Of a DNA stretch of 64,000 bases, positions 1 to 7,576 are shown piece by piece. Numbering within the stretch: position 1 is the stretch's first letter; each line of letters starts with the position of its first letter. The stretch covers positions 1-64,000 of the forward strand of contig DASXVQ010000161.1 in assembly GCA_036504155.1 (NCBI GenBank), read 5' to 3'. Source of the stretch: JACRCT01 sp036504155 (GTDB lineage Bacteria; Myxococcota; Myxococcia; Myxococcales; UBA5297). The position numbers and the translations under genes were made by a program. The notes under the pieces are model-generated. The model saw only the letters and a program-made list of their open reading frames with translations, was not told the origin of the DNA and did no database searches.

Positions 1-194
1 TGCTGGCCGGCGAGCACGTCCTCCGCCCCGAAGAGCGCTCGCCCCTCCTCCGTGACCACCCGCTCCGGGATGGGCGGGTGATCGACGCCGATGCGGTAGG
101 CGAGCCAGCCCAGCACCGCGAAGCCGGCGGCGAAGGTGGCCGCCGAAGCCCGCAGCCACGTGCGCGACAGATCCATCGCTCGCTTCTCGGCCAT
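1..194 (-). CDS. norB: Quinol-dependent nitric oxide reductase (qNor/NorB-like), N-terminal part
   Basis: Only the first 64 codons are in the window; the gene runs off the left edge. The ATG at 194 follows a strong GGGGGGACGACC ribosome site. The protein starts with a short basic stretch, then one membrane helix at about residues 11-33, then HPPIPERVVTEEGRALF and GAEDVLAGQ, which match the start of the periplasmic loop after helix 1 in single-subunit quinol nitric oxide reductases. The family reduces NO to N2O in the inner membrane using quinol. The haem and FeB ligands lie outside the window, so catalytic integrity cannot be judged. No FNR/NnrR-type TTGAT-N4-ATCAA site is visible in the 268 bp upstream. 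The preceding gene on the same strand is an unrelated lipoprotein. Confidence 0.75.
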   Translation of the reverse strand, partial: MAEKRAMDLSRTWLRASAATFAAGFAVLGWLAYRIGVDHPPIPERVVTEEGRALFGAEDVLAGQ

Positions 195-423
195 GGTCGT
201 CCCCCCTGCTGGAGGCGGCGACGCTAGGAGCCCGCGCGCGGGGCCTCAACGCCGGTGTCCCTCCACGCGAAGGCTCCGTTGCCGACCTGGCTTTGCGCGT
301 CGCGAACGCTGCGAGCCAGGCGGGCCATCGCGGGCCAGGCGAGCGGGGCCCGAGACACCGGAGCGCCAGGACTGCCGCTGGCGCGCTCGGTCTCGGCGAC
401 TCCACGCGCCTGCGAGCTGCGGA

Positions 424-447
424 GGTGGGCCGCGCGGTTGGCCCACC
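424..447 (-). terminator. Stem-loop after the beta-propeller lipoprotein gene
   Basis: A perfect 8-bp stem (GGTGGGCC paired with GGCCCACC) with an 8-nt loop lies 16 nt past the stop codon of the minus-strand lipoprotein gene. There is no clear U-tract, so it may be a Rho-assisted or RNA-stabilising hairpin rather than an intrinsic terminator. The rest of 195-462 shows no convincing gene; it must hold the promoter of the reductase gene. Confidence 0.3.
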
Positions 448-462
448 CGGATCGGGGTTCGG

Positions 463-2163
463 CTACTTCAGCCCCGTCAGCAGCGTGAGCCCCTTGCCGT
501 TGACCAGCGCGGCAAAGGAATCGCCCAGCGCCACCGAGAGCTCGGGGCTGCCGCCCTCGGCCGACCCGAGCTGGGTGGTGGCGGAGGTGCTGGTGTTGAC
601 CGCGTAGAGCTTGCCCGTGCCCGCGGCGTTGGTGAGCAGGTAGACGAGGTGCTGGCCCTTCGGGCTCTTGGCGAACGGCGAGGCCATGAGGCCGCCGTAG
701 CTGCCGGACAGCGAGGTGGCGCCGGCCACGGACCGATCGCTGCCCCACGAACTGGTGATGTCGCGGCTGCGCAGCTCGCGGTAGCCGCACGAACCCCAGG
801 GGCAGTACGGGCTGTACCAGGTGGTGGTCTTCTCGTAGACGACCGTCTTGCCGTCGGGGCTGACCACGCGCGAGCCGGACTGGCCGTCCCAGGCGCCCAG
901 GTCGTTGCCGACGATGCTGCGCGGGTAGGAGTAGCTGGAGGCGGCGTCGTAGAAGTACAGGTCGAAGCCGCTGGTGTACGAGGCTCGGTCGAAGAGCAGC
1001 CGCTTGCCGTCGGGGGCGAAGGCCGGCTCGGTCGTCAGCGTGCCCAGCAGCGCCCCGCTCTGCACGGTCTTGGCGCCGGTCACGGAGGTGGCGGCGAGCG
1101 TGCCCAGCTTGAGCGTGCCGCTGGCGTTGCCCTTGGAGTCGGCCGCGCAGGTGGCGAGCCAGGCCAGCTTCGTCCCGTCCGGCGAGAGGCGGGCCCAGCA
1201 GGCCGACGCGGCGGCCGTGAAGGTCTTGGAGGTCGAAAGGGTCGTGACCTTCAACGCCCCGCCCGAGACGTAGGCCACGCGGTCGCCGGAGGGCGTGTAG
1301 CCGCCGAAGGACTCCACGTTGGTCGCCACCAGCCTGGCCGCCTGCGAGTCGAAGCCCCAGTCGCGCAGCTCGCACGCGGTCTGGCCGGTCGCCCCGTCGG
1401 TGCAAGCGGTGCGGAAGGCGAGGCGGGAGCCGTCGGAGCTGGGAGTGAGCGTCCAGTCGTGGCCGCGGCCCAGCTCGGTCGCGAGGCCGGTCGCGAACTC
1501 GTAGGAGACGACGGTGCGCGCGCCCATGCCGTCGGCGAAGAACACCATGCGCGATCCGTCCGGGCTCAGGCGCGGCGCGACGAGGCTGGCATCCGCGGCG
1601 GCCTGCGCCGCCTGGCCCGAGGCGAAGTCGTGGACCATCAGCCGGTAGCCGTCGCCGACCGGGCCAGGCTGCACGTAGACCAGCCGCTCCTCGTCGGGGG
1701 TGAAGACGAGCAGCGTGATCTCGTTGTTGAGGTCGGGGCCCGAGCTTCGGGCCAGCACGAAGATGTTCGCGGGATCGGCGGCGCTCCAGGTCAACAGCTC
1801 CCAGATCCGCGCCGAGGGCTCGAACGACCAGCCCGCCAGCCGCTGGGCGCCCGGGCCGAACGTGGGCTGGGGATCGAACGAGCCGCAGAAGGCGCCCAGG
1901 GGGCCCGTCATCAGCACCTTCTTCGCGACCAGGTCGACGACGCGGGCCGAGCCGCGGCCGTCCTCCTCCTCCTTCTTGCAGACCAGTACCTTCGACCGGT
2001 CCGCGCTGGCTCCGGCCAGGCGCAGCCCGTCCTCGTCCACCAGCAGCGAGGTGGTCAGGCCGCTGCCCTCGGTCTCGATGGCGCCGGGGGTCTCCTCGAC
2101 CACCGTGGCCTCGCCGCAGGCGGCGAGGAGGACGGTCAGGGCGATGGCGAGGCGGCGGTTCAT
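463..2163 (-). CDS. Lipoprotein with TolB/PD40-type beta-propeller repeats
   Basis: The protein has 566 residues. The start chosen is the ATG at 2163, preceded by GGGAGGAA; the open frame extends 63 codons further upstream, but the signal peptide begins here. Residues 1-16 form a lipoprotein signal (MNRRLAIALTVLLAACGE) with lipobox LAAC, Cys16 being the predicted lipidated residue. The body carries at least six blades of the type SPDGSRMVFFADG, SPDGTKLAWL, APDGKRLLFD and SPDGKTVVYE, the hallmark of PD40/TolB-like propellers. Such proteins usually sit in the periplasm or on the cell surface and bind proteins or ligands; no enzymatic residue pattern is visible. It is transcribed divergently from the gene at 2339, and two near-identical operator-like motifs lie between them. 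The ligand is unknown. Confidence 0.8.
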   Translation of the reverse strand: MNRRLAIALTVLLAACGEATVVEETPGAIETEGSGLTTSLLVDEDGLRLAGASADRSKVLVCKKEEEDGRGSARVVDLVAKKVLMTGPLGAFCGSFDPQPTFGPGAQRLAGWSFEPSARIWELLTWSAADPANIFVLARSSGPDLNNEITLLVFTPDEERLVYVQPGPVGDGYRLMVHDFASGQAAQAAADASLVAPRLSPDGSRMVFFADGMGARTVVSYEFATGLATELGRGHDWTLTPSSDGSRLAFRTACTDGATGQTACELRDWGFDSQAARLVATNVESFGGYTPSGDRVAYVSGGALKVTTLSTSKTFTAAASACWARLSPDGTKLAWLATCAADSKGNASGTLKLGTLAATSVTGAKTVQSGALLGTLTTEPAFAPDGKRLLFDRASYTSGFDLYFYDAASSYSYPRSIVGNDLGAWDGQSGSRVVSPDGKTVVYEKTTTWYSPYCPWGSCGYRELRSRDITSSWGSDRSVAGATSLSGSYGGLMASPFAKSPKGQHLVYLLTNAAGTGKLYAVNTSTSATTQLGSAEGGSPELSVALGDSFAALVNGKGLTLLTGLK

Positions 2164-2187
2164 GGGTTCCTCCCGGGGACGGCGGCG

Positions 2188-2263
2188 TTGCTGCGCTGCA
2201 ACAAGGGCGCAGAGGATAGTCATCCTCGCTCCTTGGTCAAGTCCTTTTGCCGCACTGCAACAA
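2188..2263. promoter_or_regulatory. Paired TetR-like operator motifs in a divergent promoter region
   Basis: Two 17-bp elements, TTGCTGCGCTGCAACAA at 2188-2204 and TTGCCGCACTGCAACAA at 2247-2263, agree at 15 of 17 positions. They are direct copies 59 bp apart, and each is an imperfect palindrome (TTG..GCA.TGC..CAA seen from the other strand). They occupy the region between the divergent start codons at 2163 and 2339. The form resembles operators of TetR-family repressors, but no regulator gene of that kind is in the window. This is inference from symmetry and duplication only. Confidence 0.5.
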
Positions 2264-2338
2264 AACACCCGTACCCTGTCCGGTTTTCCAGAGACGGCCC
2301 CTGCTCCGGCCCGGCGCTGTCGTGGCAAACTGCTGTCC

Positions 2339-3487
2339 ATGCACTCCCCCACCCCCTGGCCTCAGCTCAGCTGGGACGCGGCCGCCACCGGCGCCGCGCT
2401 GGAAGGCCGCATCCGCGAGATCGCCAGGCTGGCCCGACGCTTCGAGGCCGCGCTGGAGCAGGCCGCGGAGCAGGAGCTGGCCGACCTCTCGAGGATCGAT
2501 GAGGCGCTGACGGCCTGGGACAGGGCCGCCGCCGAGGTCTTCGTGCACACCGCCTTCGGCGAGGGCAAGCCCATCGCCCCGGCGGAGGCGCCCGCCCGCG
2601 CCAAGGCGCTCAAGAAGGCCTGGGACGAGCTGTGCAGGCTGCGCGCGCAGATGCTCGACGGGCTGGGCGAGGCGGCCGAGGGCGTGCTCGAGCGCGAGCC
2701 GAACGTCGCCATCGACGAGGCCATGCTCGCGGTGGGCCAGGGGATGCCGGAGCAGGAGTACGACTCCGAGGAGAGCGAGTCGGCCTTCTTCCAGGACCAG
2801 CCGGCCGAGAATTTCCGCCACCTGCCCGAGGACGACGAGCCCCCGGAGCACATCGACGGCGAGATCGAGGACGGGCAGGCCTTCCTGGGCGACGACGACA
2901 TGGAGTCCGCCGAGGCCTCCGCCAAGAAGAACTTCGACCACCTGTCCGGCGCCAAGCCGGCCCCCAAGGTGGAGGCGCCGGTGGCCTCGCCGGTGCGCCC
3001 GGAAGAGGTCCGGCAGCGCCAGGCCGCCCAGGCCAAGCCCTATCCCGGCACCGGCAACCTCTCGGCGCTGCTCGCCCTGCTGCCGGTGGAGTGGATCGTC
3101 GCCATCCACCAGCGCCTGAAGCTGCCCGCCGCCGGCGACGAGGAGCTCAGCGCCGGCTCGCGCTCGGCGCTGCTGCGCGGCCCGGTGCACGCCTTCCTCA
3201 AGAATCCGGCGAAGCTCGCCGAGGTCGTCGCCGCGCTCGGGGACAAGGAGAAGGAGATCCTCTCCGCGCTCCTGCGCCTGGGCGCGCTCAACTACTCCAA
3301 GGCGACCGCGAAGTGGGGCCTCGACGATGCCGACGGCTACTGCTGGTCCGAGCGCCCTCCGGCCGGCCCGCTCTCGGTCCTGCGCCGGACGGGGCTCGCC
3401 TTCGTCTGCACCCAGAGCGGGCAGCCTGTGGTCGCCGCACCTACAGATCTGGTCGACGAGCTGCGCAAACTGCTTGGAAAGGCGTGA
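2339..3487 (+). CDS. Hypothetical protein with acidic centre and helical C-terminal domain
   Basis: The protein has 382 residues and is not recognised. The ATG at 2339 is chosen because upstream codons of the same frame lie in the divergent promoter region. Residues 15-125 are mostly helical and probably coiled. Residues about 132-195 are very acidic (for example EQEYDSEESESAFF and EDDEPPEHIDGEIEDG) and look disordered. From about residue 220 a compact domain follows, with LSALLALLPVEWIVAIHQRL near its start and LSVLRRTGLAFV near its end. That domain faintly recalls winged-helix segments found at the N-terminus of XPB-like helicases, but no helicase motor is present. It is probably cytoplasmic, with no signal peptide or membrane segment. 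Expression may be controlled by the operator pair upstream. Confidence 0.65.
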   Translation: MHSPTPWPQLSWDAAATGAALEGRIREIARLARRFEAALEQAAEQELADLSRIDEALTAWDRAAAEVFVHTAFGEGKPIAPAEAPARAKALKKAWDELCRLRAQMLDGLGEAAEGVLEREPNVAIDEAMLAVGQGMPEQEYDSEESESAFFQDQPAENFRHLPEDDEPPEHIDGEIEDGQAFLGDDDMESAEASAKKNFDHLSGAKPAPKVEAPVASPVRPEEVRQRQAAQAKPYPGTGNLSALLALLPVEWIVAIHQRLKLPAAGDEELSAGSRSALLRGPVHAFLKNPAKLAEVVAALGDKEKEILSALLRLGALNYSKATAKWGLDDADGYCWSERPPAGPLSVLRRTGLAFVCTQSGQPVVAAPTDLVDELRKLLGKA

Positions 3488-3631
3488 GCCGCACCGAGAG
3501 CCGGTGCTGCGACAAAGCGCCGCCGGAAGCCTTCACCCTTGCGGGGCCCCGGAGCGGCCTGGCCACGAAGCAACAATCCCTCGGGCAGCCCTGAAAATGA
3601 TGAGAGCGACCCATTTCGCTGGGAGGCGTCC

Positions 3632-4321
3632 ATGACCGTTTCTTCCGTTCGCAGCGGCAGCTCCGCCCGCAGCTCCTCGAGCTCCTACCCCGTCCTGCGC
3701 CAGGGCGCCCACGGCTCGTCGGTCACGCAGATGCAGAACCTGCTGCGCAAGAAGGGCTACCAGGTCGCCGCCGACGGCGACTTCGGCCCCAAGACGGCGC
3801 AGGCCTTGAAGAGCTTCCAGAGCGCGCACCACCTCGGCGTCGACGGCGTGGTCGGCCCCAAGACCTGGGCGGCCCTGCGCGGCGCGGGCGGCTCCTCGGG
3901 CACGGGCAGCACCGGCAGCAGCGGCGCCTCCTCGGGCCCCGGCAAGACGGTGGTCGGCTACCAGAGCGGCCACAAGACCTCGGTCAAGGTCAGCTACGTC
4001 GGCCAGGGCGAGTGGATGAACACCAAGTGCGCCGGCGCCTACAAGAACATGCTCGCCGCCGCCCGCAAGGCCGGCGTCAACCTGGGCACCACCGACGGCT
4101 ACCGCACCTACGCCGAGCAGGCCTCGCTCTACCGCCGCTACGGCTCCGGCCGCGCCGCGCGCCCCGGCTACTCCAACCACCAGATGGGCCTGTCCGCGGA
4201 CATCGCCGGCGTCGGCGGCTACAACACCCGCGCCTACCGCTGGCTGCGCAACAACGCCGGCCGCTTCGGCTTCTCCAACGACGTGCGCGGCGAGTACTGG
4301 CACTGGACGTACCGGCACTAG
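3632..4321 (+). CDS. Peptidoglycan-binding M15-family peptidase (VanY-like)
   Basis: The protein has 229 residues. The ATG at 3632 follows GGGAGGCGTCC. After a Ser-rich N-terminus there is a PG_binding_1 domain at about residues 20-85 (MQNLLRKKGYQVAADGDFG, then FQSAHHLGVDGVVGPKTWAAL). A Gly/Ser-rich linker leads to a C-terminal M15 domain with DGYRTYAEQASLYRRYGSG, the HxxxxxxD ligand motif in NHQMGLSADIAG and the EYWHW motif carrying the last histidine. These are the zinc ligands of D-alanyl-D-alanine carboxypeptidases. The likely role is trimming cell-wall peptides. No classical signal peptide is visible at this start, so export is unclear; it could be released by lysis or use another route. 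A strong terminator follows directly. Confidence 0.85.
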   Translation: MTVSSVRSGSSARSSSSSYPVLRQGAHGSSVTQMQNLLRKKGYQVAADGDFGPKTAQALKSFQSAHHLGVDGVVGPKTWAALRGAGGSSGTGSTGSSGASSGPGKTVVGYQSGHKTSVKVSYVGQGEWMNTKCAGAYKNMLAAARKAGVNLGTTDGYRTYAEQASLYRRYGSGRAARPGYSNHQMGLSADIAGVGGYNTRAYRWLRNNAGRFGFSNDVRGEYWHWTYRH

Positions 4322-4353
4322 GCGGGCACCAGGCTTCAGACTTCCAGGGCCAG

Positions 4354-4392
4354 GCCCCTCTCCGCTCGTCGGCGGAGAGGGGCTTGGTGTTT
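4354..4392 (+). terminator. Intrinsic terminator after the M15 peptidase gene
   Basis: A perfect 12-bp stem (GCCCCTCTCCGC at 4354-4365 paired with GCGGAGAGGGGC at 4372-4383) has a 6-nt loop and is followed by TTGGTGTTT. It starts 33 nt past the peptidase stop codon and separates that gene from the PilZ-DnaK gene. Confidence 0.8.
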
Positions 4393-4551
4393 CCGCGTTT
4401 CGTGCGCCTGGCGTGGAACCCGCGCACGGCCGCGCGTGGGAACCACGCATTCCTGCAAATCACCGCTCCGAAGTGACTGAAAAGAGACAGAATTGCCCAG
4501 GCACACCCCGTGCTATCCCAGGCGGGCACCATGCACGAGCAACGGGGAGCC

Positions 4552-7326
4552 ATGGCTCTAGCCAACCGAGCACCGCGCAAAGCCGTCAACCTGCTGATCA
4601 AGCTCAACTTCCCGAGCGAGGCCGCGTTCGTCATCCAGTACGCGACCAACGTCAGCAGCGGCGGCATGTTCATCCGCACCCGCGAGCCCAAGCCGATCGG
4701 AACCCGACTGCAGTTCAAGGTGGAGCTGGCCAACGGGGCGCGCGTCCTGCGCGGCACCGCCACGGTGCAATGGGTGCGTCCCGCCAGCGACACCAAGGGC
4801 CCACCAGGCATGGGCATCCAATTCGACCAGCTCGATCCCGCCAGCCGCAGCCTGATCGACCGGATGGCCCAGGGCAAGGAGCTCGTCTCTGCCGACCCGC
4901 CCGCCTCTCCCGCGCCGCGGTCTCCAGCGCCGCCGGCTCCAGCGCCGTTGCCGTCGACAGAGCCGCCGAAGCCCTCGGTCCTCAGCGCCGCCGACTTCTT
5001 CGGCGCGGAGGGCGCCGAGGACGGCCTCGGCCTCGACAAGCTGATCGCCGAGACCCTCGCCGAGACCCCGGATCGGGTCTCCCGCACTCCCCTCGCGCTC
5101 GCCAAGCCGGTGATGGAGGTCGACCCGCTGTCCCTGGTCGCGCCGCTCGGCCCGCTTTCGAGCGACCTCGATTTCCCGATAGACGAGGCTCCTCCCGAGG
5201 AGAGCCTGGGCTTGCTGGACGGGATCGATCTGGATGAGGCGCTCTTCATCACGACGGCCGGGCCGATCCCCGAGGCGCCTCCTGCGGCCAAGCCGGCGAC
5301 GAATCCGTCGCGGCCTTCCGCACCCCTCGCACCCTCCGCCGCTCCGCCGGCCAAGGCCGCGCCTGCGGTGCCCGCTCCCGCGCCTGCGGTGCCTGCACCC
5401 GCGCCGGCGCCTGCACCCGCGCCGGCCAAGCCCGTTGCGCCGGCACCTGCGCCGAGCCCCGTCCCCGTCCCGAGTTCCCCGGCCGCGAAGACACCGCCGC
5501 CGGCGAAGCTGGACCCCGCGCTCCCGTCCATCCGCCGCAAGCCCGCCGACGCCCCGCCCGCAGCACAGGGGAAGCCGGTGGTGCTGAAGGCGCCCGCCCT
5601 GGCGCCCAAGGCGGCGACCGCGGTCACGGTGGCTTCCGTGACCAGGCCCGTCTTCCTCCCGCCGCCGGCCCCGGAGCCGGCCGAGGCGAAGGGCCCGGTC
5701 ATCGGCATCGACCTGGGCACGAGCAACTCGTGCGTCGCGGTCTTCTCGAAGGGCAAGCCGGCCGTCCTGCGTTCGAAGGAAGGCTACTGGACGATCCCGT
5801 CGGTCCTCTCCGTGACGCAGCAGGGCAAGCTGCTGGTGGGCCACCGCGCCAAGCAGCAGCTCATCCTCAACCCCGGCCGCACCGTCCACGGCGCCAAGCG
5901 GTTGCTGGGCCGCGAGTTCCTCGGCTCCACCGTCCAGCAGGTCCGCTCGCGCTCGCACTTCGAGATCGTCTCCGACGACGCCGGGCGGGCCGCGGTCAAG
6001 CTGGGCGAGAGCGCCATCACCCTCGAGGAGGCGCAGGGCCTGGTGCTGCGCGAGTGCAAGGAGATGGCGGAGCAGGAGCTGGGCTCCAAGGTGGAGCGCG
6101 CGGTCGTGACCTGCCCCGCCTACTACTCCGAGCCGCAGCGCGAGGCCGTCCGCAGGGCCGGGGCGATGGCGGGCCTCAAGATCGAGCGCATCCTCAACGA
6201 GCCGACGGCGGCGGCCCTGGCGTTCGGCGTGGGCAAGGAGCTGTCGAAGAAGGTCCTCGTCTACGACCTGGGCGGCGGCACCTTCGACGCCACCCTGCTG
6301 CGCATCGACTCCAACGTGTTCGAGGTGCTCGCGACCGGCGGCGACATCTTCCTGGGCGGCGCCGACTTCGACAACCAGATCGTCGACTTCCTCCTCGAGG
6401 CGCTCGCCGACCAGCCCGACCTGAACGTGAAGGCCGACGCCGTGCTGCTCTCGCGCGTCACCGAGGCCGCCGAGCGCGCCAAGGTGGCGCTCTCGGAGCG
6501 CGCGAGCCACGACGTCCACATCCCGATGCTGATGGTGGGCAAGGACGGCAAGCCCGTGGACCTGCGCCGGACCATCACGCGCGCGGACCTCAACCGCCTG
6601 GTCGGCGACCTGGTGGACCGCACGCTCGAGGTCGTCCACGACGTGCTGCTCGACGCCAGGCTCGCCGCGTCGGACATCGACGAAATCATCCTGGTCGGCG
6701 GGCAGAGCCGCATGCCGCTGGTGCGCGAGAAGCTGACCGAGCTGTTCAAGAAGCCCGCCCACGCCAGCGTCAACGCCGACGAGGCCGTGGCGCTGGGAGC
6801 GGCCATCTTCGCCTCGACCCTCGACAAGATCTGCAGCGTGGTCCTCATCGACGTGGTGCCGATGACCATCGGCATCGGGCTCAAGGGCGGCGCGTTCCGC
6901 CGGGTGATCGAGCGCAACTCGCCGCTGCCGGTGCAGAAGTCGCTGAGCCTGCCCACGGTCGAGGCCAACCAGAAGGCGCTGGAGATCTCGCTCTTCCAGG
7001 GTGAGGACGCCTCCATCGCCGGCAACGAGTACCTGGGGACCGTGCGCGTCGAGGACATCCCGCCCGCGCCCAAGGGGGCCGCGAAGGTGGTGGTCACCCT
7101 CAAGCTCGACTCCGAGTGCGTCCTCCACGTCGAGGCGCTGGAGCTGACGACGCACAAGAAGATCCAGGCGACCCTGGCCACCCGCTACAGCTCCGAGGAG
7201 CTGCAGAAGAAGCTCGCGGTCAGCCAGGAGAAGATCGCCGAGGTCGAAGCCAAGCGCGGCAAGGACCTGGAGAAGCGCGCCGGGCGCTTCTGGGGTTTCC
7301 TGAAGGGCGTGATGGGAAAGAAGTGA
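4552..7326 (+). CDS. PilZ domain - Pro/Ala-rich linker - DnaK/Hsp70 fusion protein
   Basis: The protein has 924 residues. The ATG at 4552 has the site GGGGAG 5 nt upstream; two earlier in-frame ATGs (4510, 4531) lack one. Residues about 8-108 form a PilZ domain of the M. xanthus paralogous type (TIGR02266), with NVSSGGMFIRT, GTRLQFKVEL and GMGIQFDQL. Residues about 110-380 are a long linker rich in Pro and Ala. From residue 381 an Hsp70 ATPase follows, with GIDLGTSNSCVAV, LNEPTAAALAFGVGKE, VYDLGGGTFDATLL and ILVGGQSRMPLV, then a substrate-binding beta domain and a short basic C-terminus. The lid is shorter than in E. coli DnaK and there is no EEVD-like tail. No dnaJ or grpE is nearby, so this is not the housekeeping dnaK locus. 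Known for the families: PilZ may bind cyclic di-GMP and Hsp70 binds unfolded peptide; a link between the two here is inference. The canonical RxxxR c-di-GMP motif is not obvious. Confidence 0.9.
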   Translation: MALANRAPRKAVNLLIKLNFPSEAAFVIQYATNVSSGGMFIRTREPKPIGTRLQFKVELANGARVLRGTATVQWVRPASDTKGPPGMGIQFDQLDPASRSLIDRMAQGKELVSADPPASPAPRSPAPPAPAPLPSTEPPKPSVLSAADFFGAEGAEDGLGLDKLIAETLAETPDRVSRTPLALAKPVMEVDPLSLVAPLGPLSSDLDFPIDEAPPEESLGLLDGIDLDEALFITTAGPIPEAPPAAKPATNPSRPSAPLAPSAAPPAKAAPAVPAPAPAVPAPAPAPAPAPAKPVAPAPAPSPVPVPSSPAAKTPPPAKLDPALPSIRRKPADAPPAAQGKPVVLKAPALAPKAATAVTVASVTRPVFLPPPAPEPAEAKGPVIGIDLGTSNSCVAVFSKGKPAVLRSKEGYWTIPSVLSVTQQGKLLVGHRAKQQLILNPGRTVHGAKRLLGREFLGSTVQQVRSRSHFEIVSDDAGRAAVKLGESAITLEEAQGLVLRECKEMAEQELGSKVERAVVTCPAYYSEPQREAVRRAGAMAGLKIERILNEPTAAALAFGVGKELSKKVLVYDLGGGTFDATLLRIDSNVFEVLATGGDIFLGGADFDNQIVDFLLEALADQPDLNVKADAVLLSRVTEAAERAKVALSERASHDVHIPMLMVGKDGKPVDLRRTITRADLNRLVGDLVDRTLEVVHDVLLDARLAASDIDEIILVGGQSRMPLVREKLTELFKKPAHASVNADEAVALGAAIFASTLDKICSVVLIDVVPMTIGIGLKGGAFRRVIERNSPLPVQKSLSLPTVEANQKALEISLFQGEDASIAGNEYLGTVRVEDIPPAPKGAAKVVVTLKLDSECVLHVEALELTTHKKIQATLATRYSSEELQKKLAVSQEKIAEVEAKRGKDLEKRAGRFWGFLKGVMGKK

Positions 7327-7328
7327 GC

Positions 7329-7400
7329 GTCCGCAGACTCCGCCGGGGTCCGCCGGGGTCCGCAGGGTCCGCAGAGTCCGCAGAGTCCGCAGAGTCCGCC
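7329..7400. repeat. Tandem 9-10-bp GTCCGCAGA-type repeats
   Basis: About eight head-to-tail units of GTCCGCAGA / GGTCCGCCG follow the PilZ-DnaK stop codon; the last three complete units are nearly identical. The array lies in noncoding DNA and runs into the palindrome cluster that starts at 7398. Confidence 0.8.
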
Positions 7401-7571
7401 GGGGGCTGAAGCGCCCCGGCTCGTCATGGGAAGCCGGCTGAAGCCGGCTCGGCTTGGCTCGGCTTGGCTCGGTCCGGCGCCCCGAGGCGAGCCCGCCATG
7501 CAGCCCGCTTCAGCGGCCTTGATCCGGATTCGATCTTCCAAACGCGGAGCCGGGGCGCTTCAGCCCCCGGC
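7398..7571. repeat. REPIN-like palindrome cluster with 25-bp terminal inverted repeats
   Basis: The ends 7398-7422 and 7547-7571 are perfect 25-bp inverted repeats of each other. Each end is itself a hairpin (stem GCCGGGG with CCCCGGC, loop holding GCTGAAGC or its complement). The 8-bp core occurs four times: forward at 7405-7412 and 7437-7444, reversed at 7507-7514 and 7557-7564. Two inverted REP-type hairpins flanking a spacer is the definition of a REPIN or short MITE. The element sits between the converging ends of the PilZ-DnaK and decarboxylase genes, only 5 nt from the latter's stop codon, so it may also act as a two-way terminator. No target-site duplication is evident. Confidence 0.7.
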
Positions 7572-7576
7572 TGCGG

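Noticed and set aside
136..2502. 788-codon plus-strand frame at the left end
   Set aside because: Antisense to the lipoprotein with PD40 repeats; Arg/Gly-rich and without family resemblance.
7329..7571. CRISPR array
   Set aside because: Units are 9-10 bp without spacers, and the palindromes are inverted rather than direct repeats; no cas genes.
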